33,194 bases of DNA from Penium margaritaceum (taxonomy: Eukaryota; Streptophyta; Zygnematophyceae; Desmidiales; Peniaceae): assembly GCA_023375785.1 (NCBI GenBank), contig SZWC01016019.1:29985-63178 (forward strand), read 5' to 3'. Each line of letters opens with the position of its first letter. Position 1 is the stretch's first letter. The notes beneath the pieces were generated by a model. That model ran no database searches. It was not told the DNA's origin and worked only from the letters and a program-made list of their open reading frames with translations. Positions 13,286 to 25,080 of this stretch are shown one piece after another. The position numbers were made by a program, and so were the translations under genes.

Positions 13286-13675
13286 AGCGGTCACAAACAC
13301 AGCGGTCAGAAACACACTAGTCAGAAACACGCTGGTCAGAAACACAGCGGTCACAAACACAGCGGTCAGAAACACACTAGTCAGAAACACGCTGGTCAGA
13401 AACACAGCGGTCACAAACACAGCGGTCAGAAACACACTAGTCAGAAACACGCTGGTCAGAAACACAGCGGTCACAAACACAGCGGTCAGAAACACACTAG
13501 TCAGAAACACGCTGGTCAGAAACACAGCGGTCACAAACACAGCGGTCAGAAACACACTAGTCAGAAACACGCTGGTCAGAAACACAGCGGTCACAAACAC
13601 AGCGGTCAGAAACACACTAGTCAGAAACACGCTGGTCAGAAACACAGCGGTCACAAACACAGCGGTCAGAAACAC
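13286..13675. repeat. 60-bp higher-order array (4 monomers x 6.5)
   Basis: The unit is AGCGGTCAC, AGCGGTCAG, ACTAGTCAG and GCTGGTCAG monomers, 60 bp. Six identical copies start at 13286, 13346, 13406, 13466, 13526 and 13586, followed by a half copy at 13646. Each copy contains an ACTAGT hexamer. The monomer types ACTAGTCAG followed by GCTGGTCAG are also the landmark of family B further right, so this array may have been seeded from a family-B segment. Confidence 0.97.
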
Positions 13676-13699
13676 AGTGGTCAGAAACACACTGGTCAA

Positions 13700-14074
13700 A
13701 AACACACTGGTCAGAAACACAGTGGTCAGAAACACGGTGCTCAGAAACACAGTGGTCAGAATCACACTGGTCAGTTTCACAGTGGTCAGAAACATAGTGA
13801 TCAGAAACACAGTGGTCAGAAACACAGTGGTCTGAAACACAGTTGTCAGGAACACAGTGGTCTGAAACACACTGGTCAGAAACACACAGGTCAGAAACAC
13901 AGTGGTCAGAGACATGGTGGTTAGAAACATAGTGGTCAGAAACACAGTGGTCAGAAACACACTGGTCAGAAACACAGTGGTCAAAAACACATTGGTCAGA
14001 AACACAGTGGTCGGAAAGACACTGGAAAGAAACACAATGGTCAGAAACACAGTGGTCAGAAACACAGTGGTCAG
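13700..14074. repeat. 375-bp block, copy 2 of 2
   Basis: Identical to 11511-11885 across 25 monomers, with divergence at both ends (13699 and 14075). It lies between the two 60-bp arrays. Absence of any difference in monomers that otherwise vary freely implies recent duplication, gene conversion, or an assembly that used the same reads twice. Confidence 0.93.
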
Positions 14075-14075
14075 G

Positions 14076-15061
14076 AACACAGTGGTCAGAAACACACTGG
14101 TTAGAAACACAGTGGTCAGAAACACAGTGGTGAGAAACACAGTGGTCAGAAACACACTGGTTAGAAACACAGTGGTCAGAAACACAGTGGTGAGAAACAC
14201 AGTGGTCAGAAACACACTGGTTAGAAACACAGTGGTCAGAAACACAGTGGTGAGAAACACAGTGGTCAGAAACACACTGGTTAGAAACACAGTGGTCAGA
14301 AACACAGTGGTGAGAAACACAGTGGTCAGAAACACACTGGTTAGAAACACAGTGGTCAGAAACACAGTGGTGAGAAACACAGTGGTCAGAAACACACTGG
14401 TTAGAAACACAGTGGTCAGAAACACAGTGGTGAGAAACACAGTGGTCAGAAACACACTGGTTAGAAACACAGTGGTCAGAAACACAGTGGTGAGAAACAC
14501 AGTGGTCAGAAACACACTGGTTAGAAACACAGTGGTCAGAAACACAGTGGTGAGAAACACAGTGGTCAGAAACACACTGGTTAGAAACACAGTGGTCAGA
14601 AACACAGTGGTGAGAAACACAGTGGTCAGAAACACACTGGTTAGAAACACAGTGGTCAGAAACACAGTGGTGAGAAACACAGTGGTCAGAAACACACTGG
14701 TTAGAAACACAGTGGTCAGAAACACAGTGGTGAGAAACACAGTGGTCAGAAACACACTGGTTAGAAACACAGTGGTCAGAAACACAGTGGTGAGAAACAC
14801 AGTGGTCAGAAACACACTGGTTAGAAACACAGTGGTCAGAAACACAGTGGTGAGAAACACAGTGGTCAGAAACACACTGGTTAGAAACACAGTGGTCAGA
14901 AACACAGTGGTGAGAAACACAGTGGTCAGAAACACACTGGTTAGAAACACAGTGGTCAGAAACACAGTGGTGAGAAACACAGTGGTCAGAAACACACTGG
15001 TTAGAAACACAGTGGTCAGAAACACAGTGGTGAGAAACACAGTGGTCAGAAACACACTGGT
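14076..15061. repeat. 60-bp higher-order array (4 monomers x 16.4)
   Basis: The unit is ACTGGTTAG, AGTGGTCAG, AGTGGTGAG and AGTGGTCAG monomers. The period of 60 bp is perfect over 986 bp, with no substitution seen among the 16 copies. The TTAG in each unit puts a TAG stop in one + frame register only, so three other frames still run open through it. The array breaks at 15062, where TTAG returns to TCAA. Confidence 0.98.
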
Positions 15062-16140
15062 CAAAAACACACTGGTCAGAAACTCAGCGGTCAGAAACAC
15101 AGTGGTCAGAAACACAGTGGTCAGAAACACAGTGGTCAGAAACACACTTGTCTGAAACACAATGCTCAGAAACACAGTCGTCAGAAACACAGCGGTCAGA
15201 AACGCACTGGTCAGAAACACACTGGTCGGAAACACACTGGTCAGAAACACCTTGGTCAGAAACACAAGGGTCAGAAACACACTGGTCAGAAGCACACTGG
15301 TCAGACACACAGTGGTCAGAAACACAGTGGTAAGAAACGCACTGGTCAGAAACACACTGGTCGGAAACACACTGGTCAGAAACACCTTGGTCAGAAACAC
15401 AAGGGTCAGAAACACACTGGTCAGAAGCACACTGGTCAGACACACAGTGGTCAGAAACACACTCGTCAGAAACACAGTGGTCAGAAACACACTGGTCAGA
15501 AACACACTGGACAGAAAAACAGTGGTCAGAAACACAATGGTCAGAAACACAGTGGTCGGAAACACAGTGGTCAGGAACACAGTGGTCATAAACGCACTGG
15601 TCAGAAATATTCTGGTCAGAAAAACAGTGGTCAGAAACACAGTGGTCAGGAACACAGTGGTCAGAAACACACTTGTCAGAAACACACTGGTCAGAAACAC
15701 ACTGGTCAGAAACACACTGGTCAGAAAGAGAGTGGTCAGAAACACAGTGGTCAGAAACACACTGGTCAGAAACACAGTGGTTAGAAACACAGTGGTCACA
15801 AACACAGGGGTCAGAAACACACTAGTCAAAACCACAGTGGTCAGAAACACTGTGGTAAACAACACAGAGGTCAGAAACACAGTGGTCAGAAACACAGTGG
15901 TCATAAACACAGTGGTCAGAAACACACTGGTCAGAACACACTGGTCAGAAACACCCTGGTCAGAAACACAGTGGTCAGGAACACAGTGGTCAGAAACACA
16001 CTGGATAGAAACACACTGGTCAGAAACGCGGTGGTGAGAAACACACTGGGCAGAAACACACTAGTCAGAAACACAGTGGTCAGAAACACAATGGTGAGAA
16101 ACACAGGGGTCAGAAACACACTTGTCACAAACACAGTGGT
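15062..16140. repeat. Unstructured variant monomers
   Basis: About 72 monomers with no long period. One perfect duplication of 135 bp offset (CCTTGG monomer at 15251 and 15386) carries ACAAGGG and AGACACAC monomers. One-base register slips occur near 15935, where CAGAACACACTGG is short, and near 16145 at GAGAACTTACGGG. I see no gene or other element here. Confidence 0.85.
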
Positions 16141-16972
16141 GAGAACTTACGGGTCATAAACACACTGGTCAGAAACACATCGGTGAGAAACACAATTGTC
16201 AGAATCACGGTGGTCAGGAACACACTGGTCAGAAACACAGTAGTCAAAAACACAGTGGTCATAAACACAGTGGTCAGAAACACAGTGTTCAGAAACACAC
16301 TGTTCAGAAACACAGTTGTCAGAAACACACTGGTCAGGAAGACACTGGTCAGAAACATAGTGGTTAGAAACACAGTGGTCAGAAACACAGTGGTCAGAAA
16401 CACATTGGTCAGAAACACACTGGTCAGAAACACACTGGTCACAAATACGGTGGTAAGAAACACAGTGGTCATAAACACATGGGTCAGAAACACAGTGGTC
16501 AGAAACGCAGTGGTCAGAAACACACTGGTCAGAAAGACAGTGGTTAGAAACAGAGTGGTCAGAAACACAGTCGTCATAAACACACTGGTCAGAAACACAC
16601 TGGTCAGAAACACACTGGTCAGAAAGACAGTGGTTAGAAACAGAGTGGTCAGAAACACAGTCGTCATAAACACACTGGTCAGAAACACACTGGTCAGAAA
16701 CACACTGGTCAGAAAAACACTGGTCAGAAACACAATGGTCAGGAACACAGTGGTCAGAAACACAGTGGTCAGAAACACACTGGTCAATAACACACTGGTC
16801 AGAATCACACTGGTCAGAAACACAGTTGTCAGAAACACTGTGGTTAGAAACACGGTGGTCAGAAACACAATGGTCAGAAACACAGTGGTCAGAAACAGAC
16901 TGGTTAGAAACAAAGTGGTCAGAAACACAGTGTTCAGAAACACAGTGGTCATAAACACACTGGTATGAAACA
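16141..16972. repeat. Family-B segment, subtype B2
   Basis: It contains an ATGGGTCAG monomer (about 16480), the pair GACAGTGGTTAG / CAGAGTGG followed by CAGTCGTC (16531, duplicated at 16621, offset 90 bp), and a TCAATAACAC monomer near 16786. The same markers in the same order recur at 18745-19779 (TCAATAACAC near 19366). The segment ends with AGTGTTCAG and CATAAACACACTGG before the CACTAGTC at 16973. Confidence 0.65.
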
Positions 16973-17888
16973 CACTAGTCAGAAACACGCTGGTCAGAAA
17001 CACACTGCTCAGAAACACAGTGGTCAGAAACACATCGGTCAGAAACACACTGGTCGGAAACACACTGGTCAGAGACACACTGATCACAAACACACTGATC
17101 ATAAACACAGTGGTCACAAACACAGTGGTCAGAAACACACAGGTCAGAAACACACTGGTCAGAACCACAGTGGTCAAAAAAAGAGTGGTCAGAAACACAG
17201 TGGTCAGAAACATAATGGTCAGAAACACAGTGGTCAAAAACGCAGTGGTCAGAAACACAGTGGTCAGAAACACAGTGGTCAGAAACACTGTGGTCAGAAA
17301 CACTGTGGTAAGAAATACACTGGTCAGAAACACACTGGTCACAAACACAGTGGCCAGAAACACAGTGGTCAGAAACACAGTGGTCAGAAACACTGTGGTA
17401 AGAAATACACTGGTCAGAAACACACTGGTCACAAACACAGTGGCCAGAAACACAGTGGTCAGAAACACAGTGGTCAGAAACACAGTGGTCAGAAAAACAG
17501 TGGTCGGAAACACAATGGTCAGAAACAGAGGGGTCAGAAACACACTGGTCAGAAACACTGTGCTCAGAAACACAGTGGTCAGAAACACACTGGTCAGAAA
17601 CACAGTGGCCAGAAACACAGTGGTCGGAAACACACTGGTCAGAAACACACTGGTCAGAAACACAGTGGTTAGAAACACGGTGGTCAGAAACACACTGGTC
17701 GATAACACACTGCTCAGAAACACACTGGTCAGAAACACAGTTGTCAGAAACACAGTGGTCAGAAACACAGTGGTCAGAAGCACAATGGTCAGAAACACAG
17801 TGGTCAGAAACACACTGGTTAGAAACACAGTGGTCAGAAACACAGTGTTCAGAAACACAGTGGTCATAAACACACTGGTCAGAAAACA
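16973..17888. repeat. Family-B super-repeat unit 1 (B1)
   Basis: A 916-bp unit starting at CACTAGTCAG, then CGCTGG and CACTGCTCAG monomers. Ordered markers follow: AGAGACACACTG, CCACAGTGGTC with AAAAAAAGAGTGG (about 17175), CTGTGG with ATACACTGG, a GTGGCCAG monomer, AACACAATGG, AGGGGTCAG, TGTGCTCAG and TCGATAACAC near 17699. A 90-bp duplication lies at 17311/17401. It closes with AGTGTTCAG and CATAAACACACTGG. Confidence 0.78.
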
Positions 17889-18009
17889 CACTAGTCAGAA
17901 ACACGCTGGTCAGAAACACAGTGGTCAGAAACACACTGGTTAGAAACACAGTGGTCAGAAACACAGTGTTCAGAAACACAGTGGTCATAAACACACTGGT
18001 CAGAAAACA
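17889..18009. repeat. 121-bp duplication of a B-unit junction
   Basis: The junction series ending AGTGTTCAG, CATAAACACACTGG, then AGAAAACACACTAGTC is present twice, with CACTAGTC at 17889 and 18010. The offset of 121 bp is eight monomers plus one base, because each copy carries an extra A in CAGAAAACACAC. Confidence 0.9.
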
Positions 18010-18744
18010 CACTAGTCAGAAACACGCTGGTCAGAAACACACTGCTCATAAACACAGTGGTCAGAAACACACTGGTCAGAAACACACTGGTCAGAAACAC
18101 ACTGGTCAGAGACACACTGGTCACAAACACACTGGTCAGAACCACAGTGGTCAAAAAAAGAGTGGTCAGAAACACAGTTGTCAGAAACGTATTGGTCAGA
18201 AACACAGTGGTCAGAAACGCAGTGGTCATAAACACAGTGGTCAGAAACACAGTGGTCAGAAACACTGTGGTCAGAAATACTGTGGTCAGAAATACACTGG
18301 TCAGAAACACACTGGTCACAAACACAGTGGCCAGAAACACAGTGGTCAGAAACACAGTGGTCAGAAACACAGTGGTCAGAAATACAGTGGTCAGAAACAC
18401 AATGGTCAGAAACACAGGGGTCAGAAACACACTGGTCAGAAACACTGTGCTCAGAAACACAGTGGTCAGAAACACACTGGTCAGAATCACACTGGTGAGA
18501 AACACGGTGGTCAGAAACACACTGGTCAGAAACACACTGGTCAGAAACATAGTGGTCAGAAACACAGTGGTCAGAAACACAGTGGTGGATAACACACTGG
18601 TCAGAAACACACTGGTCAGAAACACAGTTGTCAGAAACACAGTGGTCAGAAACACAGTGGTCAGAAACACAATGGTCAGAAACACAGTTGTCAGAAACAC
18701 AGCGTTTAGAAACACAGTGGTCATAAACACACTTGTCAGAAACA
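18010..18744. repeat. Family-B super-repeat unit 2 (B1)
   Basis: A 735-bp unit with the same marker order as the unit at 16973: CACTAGTC, CGCTGG, CTGCTCAT, AGAGACAC, AAAAAAAGAGTGG (about 18155), ATACACTGG, GTGGCCAG, AACACAATGG, AGGGGTCAG, TGTGCTCAG and a GGTGGATAACAC form of the TCGATAACAC marker near 18586. Confidence 0.76.
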
Positions 18745-19779
18745 CACTAGTCAGAAACACGCCGGTCAGAAACACACTGCTCAGAAACACATCGGTCAGA
18801 AACACACTTGTTAGAAACACACTGGTCAGAAACACACTGGTCAGAGACACACTGGTCACAAACACACTGGTTAGAAACACAGTGGTCAGAAACACAATGG
18901 TCAGAAACACACTGGTCAGAAATACACTGGTCAGAACAACAGTGGTCAGAAACAGAGTGGTCAGAAACACACTGGTCAGAAACAAAGTGGTCAGAAACAC
19001 AGTGGTCAGAAACGCAGTGGTCAGAAACACAGTGGTCAGAAACACAGTGGTCAGAAACACTGTGGTCAGAAACAAATTGGTCAGAAACACACTGGTCAGA
19101 AACACACTGGTCAGAAACACGGTGGTAAGAAACAGAGTGGTAATAAACACATGGGTCAGAAACACAACGGTCTGAAACGCAGTGGTCAGAAACACACTGG
19201 TCAGAAAGACAGTGGTTAGAAACAGAGTAGTCAGAAACACAGTCGTCAGAAACACACTGGTCAGAAACACACTGGTCAGAAACAGACTGGTCAGAAACAC
19301 ACTGGACAGAAAAACAATGGTCAGGAACACAGTGGTCAGAAACACAGTGGTCAGAAACACACTGGTCAATAACACACTGGTCAGAAACACACTGGTCAGA
19401 AACAGACTGGTCAGAAACACACTGGACAGAAAAACAATGGTCAGGAACACAGTGGTCAGAAACACAGTGGTCAGAAACACACTGGTCAATAGCACATTGG
19501 TCAGAATCACACTGGTCAGAAACACAGGTGTCAGAAACACAGTGGTCAGAATCACGGTGGTCAGAAACACAATGGTCAGAAACACAGTGGTCAGAAACAC
19601 AGTGGTCAGAAACACACTGGTCAGAAACACAGGTGTCAGAAACACAGTGGTCAGAATCACGGTGGTCAGAAACACAATGGTCAGAAACACAGTGGTCAGA
19701 AACACAGTGGTTAGAAACACAGTGGTCAGAAACACAGTGTTCAGAAACACAGTGGTCATAAACACACTGGTCTGAAACA
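18745..19779. repeat. Family-B super-repeat unit 3 (B2 subtype)
   Basis: A 1,035-bp unit opening with CACTAGTCAG and CGCCGG. It then carries the B2 markers ATGGGTCAG, GACAGTGGTTAG, CAGTCGTC and TCAATAACAC (19366; also TCAATAGCAC at 19486), in place of the AGGGGTCAG and TGTGCTCAG series of B1. Perfect internal duplications have offsets of 120 bp (19261/19381) and 105 bp (AGGTGTCAG at 19526/19631). Confidence 0.74.
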
Positions 19780-20604
19780 CACTAGTCAGAAACACGCTAG
19801 TCAGAAACACACTGCTCAGAAACACAGTGGTCAGAAACACACCGGTCAGAAACACATTGGTTAGAAACACACTGGTCAGAGACATGCTGGTCACAAACAC
19901 ACTGGTCATAGACACAGTGGTCAGAAACACAGTGGGCAGAAACACACTGGTCAGAAACACACTGGTCACAACCACAGTGGTAAAAAAAAGTGTGGTCAGA
20001 AACACAGTGGTCAGAAACATAGTGGTCAGAAACACAGTGGTCAGAAACTCAGTGGTCAGAAACACAGTGGTCAGAAACACAGTGGTCAGAAACACTGTGG
20101 TCGGAAATACTGTGGTCAGAAATGCACTGGTCAGAAGCACACTGGTCACAAACACAGTGGCCAGAAACACAGTGGTCAGAAACACAGTGGTCAGAAACAC
20201 AGTGGTCAGAAAAATAGTGGTCGGAAACACAATGGTCAGAAACACAGGAGTCAGAAACACACTGGTCAGAAACACTGTGCTCAGAAACACAGTGGGCAGA
20301 AACACACTGGTCAGAAAGACACTGGTCAGAAACACGGTGGTGAGAAACACACTGGTCAGAAACACACTGGTCAGAAACACAGTGGTCAGAAACACAGTGG
20401 TCAGAAACACACTGGTCGATAACACACTGGTCAGAAACACACTGGTCAGAAACACAGTTGTCAGAAAAACAGTGGTCAGAAACACAGTGGTCAGAAACAC
20501 AATGGTCAGAAACACAGTGGTCAAAAACACACTGGTTAGAAACACAGTGGTCAGAAACACAGTGTTCAGAAACACAGTTGTCATAAACACACTGGTCAGA
20601 AACA
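19780..20604. repeat. Family-B super-repeat unit 4 (B1)
   Basis: An 825-bp B1 unit: CACTAGTC, ACGCTAG, CACTGCTCAG, GACATGCTGG, a TAAAAAAAAGTGTGG version of the A-rich monomer near 19980, ATACTGTGG, GTGGCCAG, AACACAATGG, AGGAGTCAG, TGTGCTCAG and TCGATAACAC near 20416. Confidence 0.76.
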
Positions 20605-21651
20605 CACTAGTCAGAAACACGCTGGTCAGAAACACACCGCTCAGAAACACAGTGGTCAGAAACACACTGGTCAGAAACACACTGGTCAGAAACACACGAG
20701 TCAGAGACACACTGGTCACAAACACACCGGTCAGAAACACAGTGGTCAGAAACACAGTGGTCAGAAACACACTGGTCAGAAACACACTGGTCAGAACCAC
20801 AGTTGTCAAAAAAAGAGTGGTCAGAAACACAGTGGTCAGAAACATACTGGTCAGAAACACACTGGTCAGAACCACAGTTGTCAAAAAAAGAGTGGTCAGA
20901 AACACAGTGGTCAGAAACATATTGGTCAGAAACACAGTGGTCAGAAACGCAGTGGTCAGAAACACAGTTATCAGAAACACTGTGGTCAGAAACACTGTGG
21001 TCTGAAGTACACTGGTCAGAAACACACTGGTCACAAACACAGTGGCCAGAAACAAAGTGGTCAGAAACACAGTGGTCAGAAACACAGTGGTCAGAAAAAC
21101 AGTGGTCAGAAACACAATGGTCAGAAACACAGGGGTCAGAAACACACTGGTCAGAAACACTGTGTTCAGAAACACAGTGGTCAGAAACACACTGGTAAGA
21201 AACACACTGGTCAGAAACACGGTGGGCAGAAACACACTGGTCAGAAACACACTGGTCAGAAACACAGTGGTCAGAAACACAGTGGTCAGAAACACACTGG
21301 TCGATAACACACTGGTCAGAAACACACTGGTCAGAAACACAGTTGTCAGAAACACAGTGGTCAGAAACACAGTGGTCAGAAACACAGTGGTCAGAAACAC
21401 AGTGGTCAGGAACACANNNNNNNNNNNNNNNNNNNNNNNNNNNNNNNNNNNNNNNNNNNNNNNNNNNNNNNNNNNNNNNNNNNNNNNNNNNNNNNNNNNN
21501 NNNNNNNNNNNNNNNNNNNNNNNNNNNNNNNNNNNNNNNNNAAACACAGTGGTCAGAAACACAGTGGTCAGAAACACACTGGTTAGAAACACAGTGGTCA
21601 GAAACACAGTGTTCAGAAACACAGTGGTCATAAACACACTGGTCAGAAACA
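20605..21651. repeat. Family-B super-repeat unit 5 (B1), gapped
   Basis: The nominal length is 1,047 bp including 125 N. B1 markers are in order: CACTAGTC, CGCTGG, CACCGCTCAG, AGAGACAC, TCAAAAAAAGAGTGG twice (20806 and 20881, offset 75 bp), GTGGCCAG, AACACAATGG, AGGGGTCAG, TGTGTTCAG and TCGATAACAC near 21300. Because of the gap the real length is unknown. Confidence 0.72.
21417..21541. other. Assembly gap, 125 N
   Basis: A run of 125 undetermined bases with satellite on both sides. The monomer register changes across it: the GG of the unit falls at position 14 modulo 15 before the gap and at 11 modulo 15 after it. A gap of whole monomers would therefore need 113 or 128 bases, not 125, so the N count looks like an estimate. 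Confidence 0.97.
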
Positions 21652-24600
21652 CACTAGTCACAAACACGCTGGTCAGAAACACACCGCTCAGAAACACAGT
21701 GGTCAGAAACACACTGGTCAGAAACACACTGGTCAGAAACACACGAGTCAGAGACACACTGGTCACAAACACACTGGTCAGAAACACAGTGGTCAGAAAC
21801 ACTGTGGTCAGAAAGTCACTGCTCAGAAACACACTGGTCAGAAACACAGTGGCCAGAAACACAGTGGTCACAAAAAAGTGGTCAGAAACACAGTGGTCAG
21901 AAAGACAGTGGTCAGAAACACAATGGTCAGAAACACAGGGGTCAGAAACATAGGGGTCAGAAACACACTAGTCAGAAACACATGGGTCAGAAACACAGTA
22001 GTTAGAAACATAGTGGTCAGAAACACACTGGGCAGAAACACACTGGTCAGAAACACACTGGTCAGAACCACAGTTGTCAAAAAAAGAGTGGTCAGAAACA
22101 CAGTGGTCAGAAACAGAGTGGTCCGAAACACAATGGTTATAAACACAGTGGTCAGAAACACACTGGTCAGAACCACAGTTGTCAAAAAAAGAGTGGTCAG
22201 AAACACAGTGGTCAGAAACAGAGTGGTCCGAAACACAATGGTTATAAACACAGTGGTCAGAAACACACTGGTCAGAAACACAGTGGTCAGAAACACAGTG
22301 GTCAGAAAGACAGTGGTCAGAAACACAATGGTCAGAAACACAGGGTTCAGAAACATAGGGGTCAGAAACACACTAGTCAGAAACACATGGGTCAGAAACA
22401 CAGTAGTTAGAAACACAGTGGTCAGAAACACACTGGGCAGAAACACACTGGTCAGAAACACACTGGTCAGAAACACAATGGTTAGAAACACACTGGTCAG
22501 AAACACACTGGTCAGAAACACAGTGGTCAGAAACACACTGGTCAGAAACACACTAGTCAGAAACACAGTGGTCAGAAACAGAGTGGTCAGAAACACAGTG
22601 GTTAGGTACACAGTGGTCAGAAACGAAGTGGTCAGAAATGCTTTGGTCAGAAACACAGTGGTAAGAAACAGAGTGGTCAGAGACACAGTGGTCAGAAACA
22701 CACTGGTCAGAAACAAACTGGTCATAAACACACTGGTCAGAAACACACTGGACAGAAACACACTGGTAAGAAAGAGAGTGGTCAGGAACACACTGGTCAG
22801 AAACACAGTGGTTCAAAACACAGTGGTCAGAAACACAGGGCTCAGAAACACACTAGTCAGAAACACTGTGGTCACAAACACAGTGGTCAGAAACACAGTG
22901 GTCAGAAACATAGTGGTCAGAAACACAGTGGTCAGAAACACTGTGGTCAGAAACACATTGGTTGGAAACACACTGGTCAGAAACACAATGGTGAGAAACA
23001 CACTGGTCAGAAACACACTGGTGAGAAACACAGTGGTCAGAAACACACTGATGAGAAACACAGTGGTCAGGAACACACTTGTCAATAACACACTGGTCAG
23101 AAACACACTGGCCAGCAACAGAGTGGTCAGAAACACAGTGGTCAGAAACACACTGATGAGAAACACAGTGGTCAGGAACACACTTGTCAATAACACACTG
23201 GTCAGAAACACACTGGCCAGCAACAGAGTGGTCAGAAACACAGTGGTCAGAAACAAAGTGGTCCGAAACACAATGGTTATCAACACAGTGGTCAGAAACA
23301 CACTGGTCAGAAACACAGTGGTCAGAAACACAGTGTTCAGAAACACAGTGGTCAGAAACGCACTGGTCAGAAACACAATGGTTATCAACACAGTGGTCAG
23401 AAACACACTGGTCAGAAACACAGTGGTCAGAAACACAGTGTTCAGAAACACAGTGGTCAGAAACGCACTGGTCGGAAACACACTAGTCAGAACACAGTGG
23501 TCAGAAACACACCGCTCAGAAACACAGTGGTCAGAAACACAGTGGTCAGAAACACAATGTTCAGAAACAGACTGGTCAGAAACACACTGGTCACAAACAC
23601 ACTGGTCAGAAACACAGTGGTCAGAAACACGCTGGTCAAAAACACATTCGTCAGAACCACAGTGGTCAGAAACACAGTGGTCAGAAACACAGTGGTCAGA
23701 ACCACACAGGTCAGAAACACAGTGGTCAGAAACACAGTGTTTAGAAACATAGTGGTCAGGAATACACTGGTCAGAAACACACTGGTCACAAACACACTGG
23801 TTATAAACACAGTGGTCAGAAACACAATGGTTAGAAACACACGGGTCTGAAACTCACTGTTCAGAAACACAGTGGTCATAAACACAGTGGTCATAAATAC
23901 ACTGGTCAGAAACACAGTGGTCATAAACACATTGGTCAGAAACACAGTAGTCAGAAACATAGTGGTCAGAAACACAATGGTCGGAAACACAGTGGTAAAA
24001 AACACAGTGGTCAGGAACACACTGGTCAGAAACACACTGGTCATAAACACACTGGTCAGAAACACACTGGTCAGAAACTCACCGGTCAGAAACACAGTGG
24101 TAAAAAACACAGTGGTCAGAAACACAAAAGTCAGAAACACAGTGGTCAGAAACACAGTGGTCAGAAATACAATGGTCAGAAACACAGTGGTCACAAACAC
24201 AGTGGTCAGAAACACATTGGTCAGAAACACAGGGGTCAGAAACACACTGGTCAGAAACACAGTGGTCAGAAAACACTGGTCAGAAACACACTGGTCAGAA
24301 ACACAGTGGTCAGAAACACACTGGTCAGAAACACACTGGTCAGAAACACTCTGGTCAGAAACACAGTGGTCAGAAACACAGTGGTCAGAAACACACCGGT
24401 CAGAAACACACTGGTCAGAAACACACTGGACAGAAACACGGTTGTCAGAAACACAGTGGTCAGAAACACACTGGTCAGAAACACACTTGTCAGAAACACA
24501 CCGGTCAGAAACACACTGGTCAGAAACACACTGGACAGAAACACGGTTGTCAGAAACACAGTGGTCAGAAACACACTGGTCAGAAACACACTTGTCAGAA

Positions 24601-25080
24601 ACACACCGGTCAGAAACACTGTGGTCAGAAACTCAATGGTCAGAAACACAGTGGTCAGAAGCACAGTGGTCATAAACACAGTGGTCAGAAACACACCGGT
24701 CAGAAACACACCGGTCAGAAACACAGTGCTCAGAAACACAGTGGTCAGAAGCACAGTGGTCATAAACACAGTGGTCAGAAACACACCGGTCAGAAACACA
24801 CCGGTCAGAAACACAGTGCTCAGAAACACAGTGGTCAGGAACACACTGGTCAGAAACACTCTGGTCAGAAACACAGTGGTGAGAATCACACTGGTCACAA
24901 ACACACTGGTGAAAAACACAGTGGTCAGAATCACACTTGTCAGAAAGACAGTATTAAGAAACATACTGGTCAGAAACACGCTGGTCAGAAACACAGTGGT
25001 GAGAAACACAGTGGTCAGAAACACAGTGGTCAGAGACACAGTGGTCAGAAACACATTGGTCTGAAACACAGTGGTCAGAA
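21652..25080. repeat. Family-B derived, rearranged segment
   Basis: It starts with the family-B landmark at 21652 and keeps some markers (CACCGCTCAG, AGAGACAC, TCAAAAAAAGAGTGG near 22076 and 22181, ATGGGTCAG near 21980 and 22385, TCAATAACAC near 23085 and 23190), but the order is broken by duplications. A roughly 150-bp block at 21885-22060 recurs 405 bp downstream with single-base changes. Perfect 105-bp offset duplications occur at 22076/22181, 23050/23155, 23275/23380 and 24426/24531, and a 90-bp one at 24661/24751. A weak junction with CACTAGTCAGAACACAG lies near 23483. No gene is seen. Confidence 0.7.

Noticed and set aside
17891..21871. Very long open frame on the - strand (about 1,300 codons, FLTTV repeats), and similar frames throughout
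   Set aside because: It exists because the 15-bp unit lacks stops in that frame. It crosses an N gap, has overlapping open frames on both strands, and shows no start context or non-repetitive domain.
22610..22625. Telomere-like TTAGG motifs
   Set aside because: They are isolated GGTTAG variants of the monomer, not tandem TTAGG or TTAGGG.
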